Part shown: piece after piece, positions 17,401 to 25,752 of the stretch
Numbering within the stretch: the stretch's first letter is position 1
How the letters are laid out: each line of letters opens with the position of its first letter
From: Phycisphaerae bacterium
GTDB lineage: Bacteria > Planctomycetota > Phycisphaerae > UBA1845 > Fen-1342
Length of the DNA: 46,201 bases
Assembly: GCA_028279405.1 (NCBI GenBank)
Contig: JANQNU010000044.1
Coordinates: forward strand, 1 to 46,201
Direction of reading: 5' to 3'
Made by a program: the position numbers and the translations under genes
Notes under the pieces: model-generated
What the model was told of the DNA's origin: nothing
The model's input: the letters and a program-made list of their open reading frames with translations, nothing else
Database searches by the model: none

Positions 17401-17942
17401 CGCAACTGTACGACCCAGCGCTCCAGCAGTCGCATGCGGGCGCCGTCCTTTAGAAAGAACCGGATCGACCCGCGACGCACATTCAGCGAGGGTTGTACCA
17501 GCACGTCCTGCGCCAGCAACTCCTCCAGTGCCTCGGCGGCGGACGACGCCCGCCAATTGGCGGCGTCGCTGTCGGCGTCGCGACTGAGGTTCAGCTCAAA
17601 CTCGCCGATCGAAACCCGCGTGATCCGCAAGCGATCACGCAGCGCCTCCCAGGTCGAGAACCCGAGCTTGATATCGTTGAAGCGGGCAAGGGGCGCGTCG
17701 TCCGGCCGAGTGGCGTCGTTGGTTCGCAGCGCGAGCGACGCGATCGACAGTCCTTCCCACGGCCGAAAGCTGATCGTTCCGATCTCGGCGCGCAAGCCGG
17801 GGGTGCGTTCGAGTTGGGCGCGCAGCCGGGCCTTGAGCTGTCCCGGGCTGGTCAGGTAAAGATAGGTCGTCGCGACAATGACAAACGCGCTGACCAGCGA
17901 CCATGCGATCCATCGGATGGTTCTTCGCTTCCTGCGTTTCAC
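14412..17942 (-). CDS. AsmA-like envelope protein, 1176 residues
   Basis: The product starts with a basic patch (VKRRKRR) and one membrane anchor (WIAWSLVSAFVIVATTYLYL). A very long periplasmic region of beta-rich, amphipathic repeats follows. The C-terminal ~150 residues carry AsmA C-terminal-like sequence (LQVLRASFRGTPVLASIAKA, then RIEIEFLWRGSELELTRVEI). AsmA/TamB/YhdP-type proteins are thought to bridge the envelope and carry phospholipids to the outer membrane; that role is inferred here. I start at GTG 17942, just before the basic patch; no in-frame ATG fits and the ribosome site is weak. The frame stays open beyond this point only because it runs antisense through the next gene. It follows the glycosyltransferase-like gene by 88 bases. 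Confidence 0.82.
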   Translation of the reverse strand: MKRRKRRTIRWIAWSLVSAFVIVATTYLYLTSPGQLKARLRAQLERTPGLRAEIGTISFRPWEGLSIASLALRTNDATRPDDAPLARFNDIKLGFSTWEALRDRLRITRVSIGEFELNLSRDADSDAANWRASSAAEALEELLAQDVLVQPSLNVRRGSIRFFLKDGARMRLLERWVVQLRGKADRDGYHLDAQRALRDNRMLADVHWRNDGRVRAKFGWLELDSLRNFLPGSLAQRLDELQLEGRVALSDVELAAFPPKRIEDVRRATIALERLNASLPVADWGESSNERTVAAQDRFVRLQDWSGEIGYDAQRPARQRFALQTQGNVNEAIATLRAFAPAALVELSKQRRPELSDLESFQMSIRGLELPTRSTHPHFVTSLALPEAVRDFFRNYEPAGPIDLELRLPPSDSTARIKATRDGKPLLEGALIARGATCHYFRFPYPFENARGRISFARGVTRLEGVRARHGSAQIDVFGQVDSPETWAGFDLRFRCVDVPLDRALYDALPAEYQRLWDRVAPLGLANVDVTVHREDGAETRTRQPVSIDVQTRLIAGSLFAGDLRLTEADGRIEVQDDVIRIRDLFGYADDGTLRVSGAREAASADDLSGLAFQLEGQGLPIDFDATMRVHERLTTVRFDGLADVWGRRAGSRGPGTSPDDDLSLRIRDGELTLLDPARPWQHVNGWVVQSGSQQFVRELVAEQDDTRLTIDGSIGGDRPANLAFHIQTPDVARVLPQFVPAGGLERIRAFGIRGAAEARVTLAADANGQQALTIEGNIDRLEPDAMPLPLRNATIKARIAQEQCKVESFAATIESGGEIAARGRFEWEGTREIAEWSVQAQRLKLEPALIGAMPPRLASLLTRIDATGDADVLLDRIRRESTKNVATEKWRLDGRVLLRQAALSLGIPLEITEGNLVGWVELLPGGDLEIAADISVIEGRLQGRPVSNWSGRLVRKVGDPLVQIESFGGNICGGKTQGMATIEPEHGAYRLSLDLQDVDLVQFVKRAPQQGGARGGWLSGHVHLTGVAGDDSSREGGGQLQVLRASFRGTPVLASIAKASEQVARRTTDDLDRIEIEFLWRGSELELTRVEIESRDLRLLGQGSWNLATNRIRAELVGAHPRHWPRIAIISDFVEAAGQEIMKYQIDGTPDRPTVRLEPLHNVNAAIRRLLSLPD

Positions 17943-18030
17943 AGGAGCATTGTGACCGCGCCGCGTCCGCGCGTAAACGCGCGATGTCGCCCCATCGCGC
18001 CGAGAGCCGACTCGGTCCGCCCGAATCCGA

Positions 18031-19851
18031 TCAGCGCGCGTCGATGCCGGCGTCGGCACGTCGGAGCAGGAAGACCGGCTTGTTGGCCCAGGGAATGCGC
18101 GCCACATTCTGAGTTCGTGCCGTGCCGATCGCCTCGTTGTAGTACGAGCGCCACCAGGCGTCCGGGTGTGTATCGGCGTCGTCAGCGGTATAAACGAGCC
18201 ACTCGGGCAACGTTGACGGATCCAGCCCGGAAGGTTCGGCGTCCGGGAGCAGTACGACCGTTCGCCGGGCGAAATCCAGCGGCGGAACGCTGTACGGGGC
18301 CGGTTCCTGGAGCACGCCGATCGCAGAACCCGACGGCACCGGCGCCAGGACGATGGCGGCCAGACGGCGCGACTCCTTCTCGGCACCAACGTCGATCCGG
18401 AACGCGTCGACATACCCTTTGACGTTGCTTTGCGCGATGGCAATGAAAAGCAGGGGCGCTGCCAGTATCGGCAGCCGATCGAACAACGCGCCGAGTTGTA
18501 CCCCGGCAGTGATGGCCAGCAGAATCGCGGGCAGCAACAGGAACCGCGCAAACTCGGCGGGCTTGCCAGCAGCCAGCGCACAGCAGAGCGCCAGCATCAA
18601 CAGCGGCCCCCCGAACGCGATCGCAACCCGCCGACGTTCGGCGAACGCCAAACGCAGCAGCCCCAACCCACCGAGCAGTAGCGTGACGCCGCCGACCGAC
18701 TCGACGAGCAGCGTCCCCACCCGCAGGCAACCGTCCGGCAGCTGTCGCAGCTGGTCGGCGTACATTGCCCAAGAGTTGCCGAGGTTGCCGGACAACGCAG
18801 CGGGTCGAAACAGACTGTTGTAAATCACATATGGATTGGTCAGTGCGTATATTGTCAAGGCGATCAGCAGCGGGAGGACCAGCGTCCGGACGTTGATCGC
18901 CGATCGCGTTGGCGGTCCGGCGGTCGCGGTTGCGCCCGTCGCACCCTGGGCGGGTTCGCCTGGCGCCTGTCGGATTCGGGCGGCGACAAGCAGCCCCAGC
19001 CAGGTTCCGACGGCGGCGAGACCCGTCAACACCAGGCCCATCGCGAGCCCGCTGGTAACGCCGATGCCGACGAGCTTGCGGCGCGACGGTCGCTCGAGAT
19101 ACGCGATTGCGAGCGATGTCGCGCAAAGAAGCATGCTGACGGAGGGCAGGTGCGGCTTCGCCTCCAATGCACCCGTCAGAAACACCGGCGTCGCCGCGAC
19201 TAGCACGAGCGCGATCAGCCCCGCGACCGGGTTCCGGAGTTGACGACCAATGGTATAGGCCGCGAGTAGCGCGAGAGCGCCGAACAAGAGCGAGATGCCA
19301 CGTCCGACGAGATAGAACCGTGCGAACAGTTCCGGCTGTTCGAGGTAGGTGCTGACGTCAGCAACGGTCAGCCAGCCGACAGCAGAGAGGGCACCGATCG
19401 CCGCCCCGATCCCGTAGATGTAGGCGCCCCCATATTGATAGAGCTGCGGGTCCAGGTCGCCGGCGCCAGGATTCATCCGTTGCAGCGCCATGAACGTGAT
19501 CATTTCGTCGGGTTGGCGAGAGAACAGCCGGTAGCGTCGAAGTATCTCCGCGCGCCGGGCGGGGGTAGCGGTCAACTCCGTAAAGCCGTCTCGCGATTCG
19601 ATTGGATTCAAATCGGTATCGGCGCCGCTCGTGCGCGTCGATCGCTCAGCGAGGGCCGCCTCGACTTCGTAGCGTTCCGCGGGCCAGGCCGGGGCGCCTC
19701 CAAAAAGGAACTCGTCGTTCTGCGTGCTTGGCAGCCCCCAATGCGCCAGCGGCCACATGAGCATCAACCAGCCACCGACGAGCAACCCGCACAGAGGCGC
19801 CAGTCGGTCGGGCCCGGTGTTCCGTTTGGCGTGCGGGTCGTCGCCGATCAT
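18031..19851 (-). CDS. GT-C fold glycosyltransferase-like membrane protein (GT39/ArnT-like)
   Basis: This 606-residue polytopic protein has about ten to twelve hydrophobic helices over residues 20-480 and a soluble C-terminal part. After the first helix, in the first external loop, it has QNDEFLF, in the place where GT-C enzymes carry their catalytic acidic residue. Helices such as YLVGRGISLLFGALALLAAYTIGRQL are typical of the PMT/ArnT class. Such enzymes move a sugar from a polyprenyl-phosphate donor to protein or lipid on the outer side of the membrane. Substrate cannot be told. It overlaps ubiA by ATGA at 19848-19851 and precedes the AsmA-like gene. Confidence 0.7.
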   Translation of the reverse strand: MIGDDPHAKRNTGPDRLAPLCGLLVGGWLMLMWPLAHWGLPSTQNDEFLFGGAPAWPAERYEVEAALAERSTRTSGADTDLNPIESRDGFTELTATPARRAEILRRYRLFSRQPDEMITFMALQRMNPGAGDLDPQLYQYGGAYIYGIGAAIGALSAVGWLTVADVSTYLEQPELFARFYLVGRGISLLFGALALLAAYTIGRQLRNPVAGLIALVLVAATPVFLTGALEAKPHLPSVSMLLCATSLAIAYLERPSRRKLVGIGVTSGLAMGLVLTGLAAVGTWLGLLVAARIRQAPGEPAQGATGATATAGPPTRSAINVRTLVLPLLIALTIYALTNPYVIYNSLFRPAALSGNLGNSWAMYADQLRQLPDGCLRVGTLLVESVGGVTLLLGGLGLLRLAFAERRRVAIAFGGPLLMLALCCALAAGKPAEFARFLLLPAILLAITAGVQLGALFDRLPILAAPLLFIAIAQSNVKGYVDAFRIDVGAEKESRRLAAIVLAPVPSGSAIGVLQEPAPYSVPPLDFARRTVVLLPDAEPSGLDPSTLPEWLVYTADDADTHPDAWWRSYYNEAIGTARTQNVARIPWANKPVFLLRRADAGIDAR

Positions 19852-20729
19852 TGTACGAGGATGTCCGCAATTCCGAGCGTCGCCAGCAGCACACCGACGA
19901 CGCCGTTGATCGTAAAGAACGCCAGGTTCACCCGGCTCAGGTCGTTCGGACGGACGATCGCGTTCTCAACGGCCAGCAGGATCGCCACACACCCGACGCC
20001 CAGATAGTAGAGCGTACCGCGCTCGGTCAGCACTCCCAGCGCGACCAAACCAACGGTCGTTAGCAGGTGGAACGCGCGGGCCATCCAGAGTGCGGTCGCG
20101 ACCCCCATCCGCGCCGGAACGCTGTGCAGCCCGCTTGCGCGATCGAATGCGACATCCTGACAGGCGTAGATCAGGTCGAAGCCTGCGATCCAGAACAGCA
20201 CGGCGCCCATCAGGACAAAGGCCGCGGGCCCGAGTGTCGTCGGCGAAACGGCGATCCACGCCGCCACGGGCGCGAAAGCGATTCCCGCCCCGAGCACCAG
20301 ATGCGACCAGCGTGTAAAGCGTTTGGTATACGAATAGAAGCACAGGAACGCGAGCGTGGGCACGCTCAGCAGCAGTGGCCAGGGATTGCGCTCCCACACC
20401 CAGAACCCGGCGCAACCCGCAAGAAAGGCGATCGTCGCGCCCGCGAAGAACAGCCATGCGGTTCGTGACCGAATGAGCCCGGCAGGCAATGCGCGCACAG
20501 CGGTGCGCGGGTTGTCGGCGTCGATTCGCGCGTCGGCCAGGCGGTTGAACGTCATCGCCGCACTGCGGGCGGCGACCATGCAAAGGACGATCAGCACGGC
20601 CTGAACTACCGTCGGCGTCTCAGGCGCGGCGGCGAGGAACATCGCCAACAACGCGAAGGGCAGCGCGAACAACGAGTGGCTGAACTTGATCATCTCCCCC
20701 CATGTGCGGATGCTCGCGATCGCGCTCAT
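19848..20729 (-). CDS. ubiA: UbiA family polyprenyltransferase (MqnP-like)
   Basis: This 293-residue integral membrane prenyltransferase transfers a polyprenyl chain onto an aromatic ring in quinone synthesis. The first Asp-rich site reads NRLADARIDADNPRT and the second reads DLIYACQDVAFDRASGLHSVP, both in the canonical order. The N terminus IKFSHSLFALPFALLAMF is typical of the subgroup found with the futalosine menaquinone pathway (MqnP) rather than of E. coli UbiA. The product is therefore probably a menaquinone intermediate. It overlaps ubiX by ATGA at 20726-20729 and the next gene by ATGA at 19848-19851. No UbiD-type decarboxylase partner is in the window. Confidence 0.92.
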   Translation of the reverse strand: MSAIASIRTWGEMIKFSHSLFALPFALLAMFLAAAPETPTVVQAVLIVLCMVAARSAAMTFNRLADARIDADNPRTAVRALPAGLIRSRTAWLFFAGATIAFLAGCAGFWVWERNPWPLLLSVPTLAFLCFYSYTKRFTRWSHLVLGAGIAFAPVAAWIAVSPTTLGPAAFVLMGAVLFWIAGFDLIYACQDVAFDRASGLHSVPARMGVATALWMARAFHLLTTVGLVALGVLTERGTLYYLGVGCVAILLAVENAIVRPNDLSRVNLAFFTINGVVGVLLATLGIADILVQ

Positions 20730-21340
20730 TCGGGGGCCCGCTCCGTTCCGCGTGTGGCCTCGGGATCCCAGCGGACGTTCAGGTCATGCGGCAGGCCGAA
20801 GAGGTCAAGGACCCGCCCGACAACGAAGTCGATCAGCTCCGCGACCCGCGTCGGTCGCATGTAGAAGCCCGGGCACGCCGGGCAGACGATGCCGCCGGCC
20901 CGACTGATGCGCAGCAGGTTTTCGAGCTCGATCGCGTGCAGCGGCATCTCGCGCGGGACGAGAATCAAACGCCGCGCTTCCTTGAGCGTAACCAACGCCG
21001 CACGTGTGACCAGATTGTCGGCCAGGCCGCTCGCGACCGCTCCGATGGTGTTGCTGCTGGCCGGACAGATCACCATCCCGATCGTCGGGAACGAGCCGCT
21101 GGCGATCGTCGCACCGACATCCTTGTGGTTGTGCAGCGTGACGCGCTCGGCAGTATCCCCGACCAGCGACTCCGCCGTCACCGTGCGGAGGTCCAACTCG
21201 TCCGCGAGTACCCGTCGACCGAGCGCCGAAATAACGACGTGAAGCTGCACGTCAGGCGTTCGACTCAGGCATTCGGCGAGCCGTTTGGCGTAAGGGGCGC
21301 CGCTGGCGCCGGTGATGCCGAGCACGACGTTGCGCGTCAC
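20726..21340 (-). CDS. ubiX: Flavin prenyltransferase UbiX
   Basis: This 204-residue enzyme attaches a dimethylallyl group to FMN and makes the prenylated flavin needed by UbiD-type decarboxylases. The family motifs are present: VVLGITGASGAPYAKRL at the N terminus for flavin phosphate, then ASGSFPTIGMVICPASSNTIG and RRLILVPREMPLHAIELENLL, with the C-terminal region holding GIVCPACPGFY. It starts with GTG, and that GTGA overlaps the stop of the upstream membrane protein gene. Directly followed by ubiA, it most likely serves quinone synthesis together with a UbiD partner encoded elsewhere. Confidence 0.95.
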   Translation of the reverse strand: MTRNVVLGITGASGAPYAKRLAECLSRTPDVQLHVVISALGRRVLADELDLRTVTAESLVGDTAERVTLHNHKDVGATIASGSFPTIGMVICPASSNTIGAVASGLADNLVTRAALVTLKEARRLILVPREMPLHAIELENLLRISRAGGIVCPACPGFYMRPTRVAELIDFVVGRVLDLFGLPHDLNVRWDPEATRGTERAPE

Positions 21341-23274
21341 GAATCGGCCCCGTCGGCGTCGCGCCGTCGCGCGGGAAACCGCTGCAACCAGTCCAGCGCG
21401 GCTTGGGACCAGTAACCGCCGCGACCGTCGGCCGCGAGCGTTTCGAGGCGCTCGACGCCACGGTTGCGTGCAGACTCGTCATCGCGGCCCAGGACCTGCA
21501 ACTCGATCTCCGCCAGCCGATAGGCCGCTTCCGCGGCGGCGTCGCCGGTCCGGTAGAGCGCGAGAAAACTGGTGAGCAGTCCGGCCCGCCGACCCGGGTC
21601 GTTCTCCAGCTGAATCCACGTCAACAGAAGATTGTCGGACAATTTCGTGTCACGATGCGCGTCGCACAAGCGCAGCAGGGCACCTTCATAGCCGATCCGA
21701 TGCGGGTCCAACCCGGCCAGCGCGATCAGCGCGGCATTGCCGCTCGGTTCGACGGCGCGGTTGTTCTCGAGCAGGTCGTACAACTGACAGGCTTCATTCC
21801 GATAGGGGGCTACATCGACGTTCAACGACTCGTGGGCGGCGCTCCGTGCCAGCCAGTGCTCCGCGGCCGAACGCGTTGTCGCCATCAGCCGTTCGGCGGT
21901 CTTGCGGGAGGTCTCCAGCAGCGCCAGAGCCCGCTCGAGGTCGCCCGCCCGCCACTGAAGCTGCGCCGCGCGATACCCGGCAACCACCGCCATCGGCGTG
22001 TCGGTGAACTTGGTCGCGAGGTCCTCCCAATGTTCGAGCGACTCGATGTGCGGAAAGTCGAAATAAAGCTCACGATACGGTCGCGCACCCAGGAAACGCC
22101 GCTCGTCCAGGCGCGCGTCGAGGACCCGGCCACGAATGTACAAGACGTTGGGTATGTAGCGGCTGGTGGGATAGTCCGCGATGAATCGCCGACAGGCCTC
22201 CGAGCCCGCTCGGCGCGCTTCCATCACGTCGACGGTCATTCGATCGAATATGCCCTGCTTGATCTCTGTGCGCGCTCCATCACGTCCCTCCCACAAAGCG
22301 AGCAGCGTTCGATGACCCGGGTCCAACTCGCCACCGTCGCGCGTTGCCCGATGCAGCAGTTCACGCACCTGATCGGTCGCATCCTGAACGGGTTCGAAGA
22401 TCTGCGATTGCGGTCCGTACTCACGCTCCAGGACGCGGTACGCGACCTCGTCCATTCCCACGTGGCGATGGAACAGCACGGTCGGCGTCGCGAACATCAC
22501 CGCGATCACCGGCGGAACGACGCCCGGCCGGTAGTTCACGATGCGCGAAAGTACCAGGATCGCACCGCACATCACGCAGGCCCCGAGAATCGTGATGACC
22601 CACGGCAACGCCAGCAACTGCTTCTCTTCCGGCGACGCAAACGCCTCACCGGCATCAGCACCGCGCGTCGCGAGGAACAAGTACAGCAAGAACGGCAGCA
22701 TTCCGACCAGCGCGGACGCAAAACGGAACTTGAGCCGGAACGGCTTGACCGAGGCGAGCATGCAACACAGAACCACATTCACCGCCATCCACGGCATATG
22801 CGCGAAGATCAACACGGCACCCGCAAAGGGGAGCGAGGCCGGGAATCGGTATAAGATCGATACCGAGATCGGAACGGCCACCATCGATGCCATCAACAAG
22901 CCGAGCACGATCGCGTGCCAGGGCGTGTCGACCACGCTGATCGGGTACCGCAGGAAGTCGTTGAGGCTCTGCGTCTGGGAGCCCCAGAAACGCATCGGCT
23001 CGAAGTAGCTGGACCACGAGAAGTCGAACGGCTGGGCCACCCGCAGCCAGAAGATGAACACACACAGCCCGCAAAACAGGCTCAGGTTCACCAGCAGCAG
23101 CACCATCGCACGAATGCGATACTTCGGTGAGGTCCGCGACCAGACGTCGACGATCTCCGTCGTCGATGGCGGGGAGGCAGCGCTTGCCGCGGGCGACTCT
23201 CGGCGCGCGGCCGACGATCGTGCCGCCCGGGTTCCATTCGATTGTGGCGGCGGATCTATCAACGCCTTGTTCAT
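21337..23274 (-). CDS. Membrane protein with C-terminal TPR-like region
   Basis: I do not recognise a named family. The 645-residue product has a low-complexity Ala/Ser-rich N terminus (~45 residues), about six membrane helices between residues 57 and 290, and then a long soluble helical part. That part contains a segment like those in BamD/YbgF-type tetratricopeptide proteins (RRFIADYPTSRYIPNVLYIRG). It ends with helix pairs of regular length. The helices and TPR pattern suggest a scaffold or assembly role in the envelope. It is first in a five-gene run and shares a GTGA overlap with ubiX. The upstream region is the repeat array at 23322. Confidence 0.72.
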   Translation of the reverse strand: MNKALIDPPPQSNGTRAARSSAARRESPAASAASPPSTTEIVDVWSRTSPKYRIRAMVLLLVNLSLFCGLCVFIFWLRVAQPFDFSWSSYFEPMRFWGSQTQSLNDFLRYPISVVDTPWHAIVLGLLMASMVAVPISVSILYRFPASLPFAGAVLIFAHMPWMAVNVVLCCMLASVKPFRLKFRFASALVGMLPFLLYLFLATRGADAGEAFASPEEKQLLALPWVITILGACVMCGAILVLSRIVNYRPGVVPPVIAVMFATPTVLFHRHVGMDEVAYRVLEREYGPQSQIFEPVQDATDQVRELLHRATRDGGELDPGHRTLLALWEGRDGARTEIKQGIFDRMTVDVMEARRAGSEACRRFIADYPTSRYIPNVLYIRGRVLDARLDERRFLGARPYRELYFDFPHIESLEHWEDLATKFTDTPMAVVAGYRAAQLQWRAGDLERALALLETSRKTAERLMATTRSAAEHWLARSAAHESLNVDVAPYRNEACQLYDLLENNRAVEPSGNAALIALAGLDPHRIGYEGALLRLCDAHRDTKLSDNLLLTWIQLENDPGRRAGLLTSFLALYRTGDAAAEAAYRLAEIELQVLGRDDESARNRGVERLETLAADGRGGYWSQAALDWLQRFPARRRDADGADS

Positions 23275-23604
23275 ACACCGTATATGCTAGCCGCACCAGT
23301 TGGGGATGCAATCGGCCCCGTAAAGGGAGCTTGCTCCCCGCTCGCTCGCGATTGGGGCTCTTTGTGTTTGGTGTTTGGTTCGCGCCGGGGCCTGTGGCGT
23401 AGACACAGGCCTCACAAAGGGAGCTTGCTCCCAGCTCGCTCGCGCTTGGGGCTCTTTGTGTTTGGTGTTTGGTTCGCGCCGGGGCCTGTGGCGTAGACAC
23501 AGGCCTCACAAAGGGAGCTTGCTCCCCGGTTGGCCGGCGCACGGGCCGCGGCTACAATCGCGGCTCGACGAACAATTCACGTTTCCCGTGCCCTGAGGTG
23601 ATTC
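23275..23604. other. Intergenic region dominated by a 94-bp tandem repeat
   Basis: This divergent gap between the TPR membrane protein gene and the Fe-S oxidoreductase gene is mostly taken up by the array at 23322-23528. The short open frames that repeat the same peptide in shifted frames are products of the 94-base period and are not genes. The ribosome site GAGGTG (23595-23600) belongs to the next gene. Confidence 0.7.
23322..23528. repeat. Tandem array of a 94-bp hairpin-rich unit, 2.2 copies
   Basis: Units begin at 23322, 23416 and 23510 (two full copies and a 19-base third). They are nearly identical. Each carries two hairpins: GGGAGC-TT-GCTCCC and GGCCTGTG-N7-CACAGGCC. Diverged inverted single copies lie at about 41115-41235 and 209-320. 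No target duplication or transposase is visible. Confidence 0.9.
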
Positions 23605-25752
23605 ATGCTCGCGAGCGCCGTCGCGATGACGCTGCTGCTGATCGTCGGCATCGGCCTGTTTGCCAACACAGCCCGCAAGCGCTGGGCGCTCATGCAAGCC
23701 GCCCAGGCACCGGCCGATCGTCTGACCGACGCCGGTCGGCGCGCGGCGAACGTGCTCTGGTATATGTTCGGGCAGGCGCGCATGTTCCGGTACACGGCGG
23801 CGGGAATCGCGCACGCCTTCATCTTCGGCGGCTTCGTGGTATTGGGACTGCGGACGCTCGTCCTGATGGCGCGCGGCTACACGACCGACCCGCATTTCGG
23901 TTTCTGGATTTTCGACGACGACGCGCCGCTCGGCATGGCCTACCTGTTCCTCAAGGACATCATTGGCCTGCTCGTGCTTCTCGGCGTGGCGTACTTCCTG
24001 TACCAGCGGCTCGTGGCGCGACCCGGTCGCCTCGAACTGAGCACCGAGGGCGTCTTCATCCTGTGCATGATCTCCGGGCTGATTCTCTCGGATCTGTTCT
24101 ATGAAGCGGGGCAGTACATTCGAGAATCAGAGGGCGCGCTTACGTTCCACGCGGTCACGCCCGCAGCATCGACCGTGTCGTTTCTGCTCGCCGGTGCGCC
24201 ACCCAGCGCCGGGCTGGCGCTCGGTGCCATCGGCTTCTGGATGCACACAATCATCGTTCTGACGTTTCTGAACTTCTTGCCGCTGGGTAAGCATTTTCAC
24301 GTGATCACGGTGTTGCCGAACGTGTACGCGAGCGATACGGCGCGCGTCGGGCTGCTTCGCGGTATCCAGGAGATCGAGGAGAAGCTCGAGCGCGAGGAGA
24401 CGCTCGGTGTCCGAACTGTGCAGGACATGAGCTGGAAGGACGTTCTCGACCTTTACACGTGCACCGAGTGTGGTCGCTGCAGCGACCACTGTCCGGCGAC
24501 GAACACGGGCAAGCTGCTCTCGCCCAAGCACCTGACGATGGCGCTGCGGGATCACATGTACGCGCATGAGGACCACCTGATCAAGTTGCCGCGAAAACCG
24601 TCGACGTCCACCGCCGAGGAGGCGTCGACGACGGAAGACAGCGGGGTGTATACGCTCAAAGAGGACGAGAAGTATCAGTTGAGCCCCGGAATCGTCGATC
24701 CGGAGGTGATCTGGGCGTGCACCTCCTGCGGCGCCTGCGAGCAGGAATGCCCGGTCTTCATCTCCTACGTCGACAAGATCATCGGCTTGCGACAACACGC
24801 GGTCATGGAGCAGGGGACCTTTCCGGATCAACTTCAGAATGCTTTTCGCGGGCTCGAGACGGTCGGAAACCCGTACAGTTTCGCGAATGAGCAGCGGGCC
24901 GAGTGGGCGGAAGGGCTCGACGTGCCGTTGCGCAGCGACAAACCGGATGCGGAGTACCTTTACTGGGTCGGCTGCTCACCGTCATTCGACGATCGCGCGC
25001 GGAAGATCGCCCGCGCGACCGCGCAGCTGCTCAAGGCGGCGGGTGTCGATTTCGCGATCCTGGGGCCTGAAGAAACCTGCAACGGCGACCCGGCGCGACG
25101 TGCCGGAAACGAGTACCTGTTCCAGATGTTGGCGCAACAGAACGTTGAGACGCTAAACGGTTACAACGTGCGCAAGATCGTGACCACGTGTCCGCATTGC
25201 TTCAACACGCTGCTCCGCGAGTATCCGGAGTTCGGCGGGCAGTTCGAGGTCATCCATCACACCGATTTCCTGTACGACCTGGTGAAGGCGGGGCGGCTCA
25301 AGCCGCAGCATGAGGTGCCGGGACGTATCGTTTACCACGATTCGTGCTACATCGGGCGCTACCACGGCATCTACGATCCGCCGCGTGAGATCCTGCGGGC
25401 GATTCCCGGGCTCGAGGTGGTCGAGGCCAAGGAGAGCCGATCGCGCGGAATGTGCTGCGGCGCCGGCGGCGCGCAAATGTGGAAAGAAGAGGAGCCGATT
25501 CGTCGCGAGGGCAGCCGCGAGGGCGACGGCAAGGTCAACCACGCCCGTACACGCCAGCTGCTCCGCGTGTTGCCGAACGGCGCGCCCAACCGCCGAATCG
25601 CCACCGCGTGTCCGTTCTGCAAGACGATGATCGGCGACGGCGTTACCGATCAGGGTGAGGAAGCGGTCGACCGACGGGACGTTGCGGAATACCTCCTGCT
25701 GGCGGTACAGGGAACTGCCGAGCGGGCTACGCAAGCGGAAAGTTCGACATAG
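23605..25752 (+). CDS. Membrane Fe-S oxidoreductase, EtfD/HdrD-like (ETF:menaquinone type)
   Basis: The 715-residue protein joins an N-terminal NarI-like membrane part (about six helices to residue ~255, with several His that may bind haem b) to a soluble HdrD/GlpC-like part. Two ferredoxin-type clusters are seen: CTECGRCSDHCPA near residues 284-296 and CTSCGACEQECPV near 371-383. Two CCG-type cysteine regions follow, including CPHCF, HDSCY and MCCGAGG. This architecture is shared by bacterial ETF:menaquinone oxidoreductases (mycobacterial EtfD, Geobacter/Syntrophomonas homologues), which pass beta-oxidation electrons to menaquinone. Quinone and ETF links are inferred; no etfAB is nearby. GAGGTG sets the start. 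It meets the DinB-like gene in TAGTG. Confidence 0.85.
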   Translation: MLASAVAMTLLLIVGIGLFANTARKRWALMQAAQAPADRLTDAGRRAANVLWYMFGQARMFRYTAAGIAHAFIFGGFVVLGLRTLVLMARGYTTDPHFGFWIFDDDAPLGMAYLFLKDIIGLLVLLGVAYFLYQRLVARPGRLELSTEGVFILCMISGLILSDLFYEAGQYIRESEGALTFHAVTPAASTVSFLLAGAPPSAGLALGAIGFWMHTIIVLTFLNFLPLGKHFHVITVLPNVYASDTARVGLLRGIQEIEEKLEREETLGVRTVQDMSWKDVLDLYTCTECGRCSDHCPATNTGKLLSPKHLTMALRDHMYAHEDHLIKLPRKPSTSTAEEASTTEDSGVYTLKEDEKYQLSPGIVDPEVIWACTSCGACEQECPVFISYVDKIIGLRQHAVMEQGTFPDQLQNAFRGLETVGNPYSFANEQRAEWAEGLDVPLRSDKPDAEYLYWVGCSPSFDDRARKIARATAQLLKAAGVDFAILGPEETCNGDPARRAGNEYLFQMLAQQNVETLNGYNVRKIVTTCPHCFNTLLREYPEFGGQFEVIHHTDFLYDLVKAGRLKPQHEVPGRIVYHDSCYIGRYHGIYDPPREILRAIPGLEVVEAKESRSRGMCCGAGGAQMWKEEEPIRREGSREGDGKVNHARTRQLLRVLPNGAPNRRIATACPFCKTMIGDGVTDQGEEAVDRRDVAEYLLLAVQGTAERATQAESST

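Noticed and set aside
17943-18581. Upstream continuation of the AsmA-like frame by about 213 codons
   Set aside because: It overlaps the glycosyltransferase-like gene in another frame and has no family-like sequence. The basic patch and anchor helix mark the true start at 17942.
23322-23528. Tandem repeat considered as a CRISPR array
   Set aside because: The unit is 94 bases long, directly abutted and without unique spacers, and no cas gene is near.
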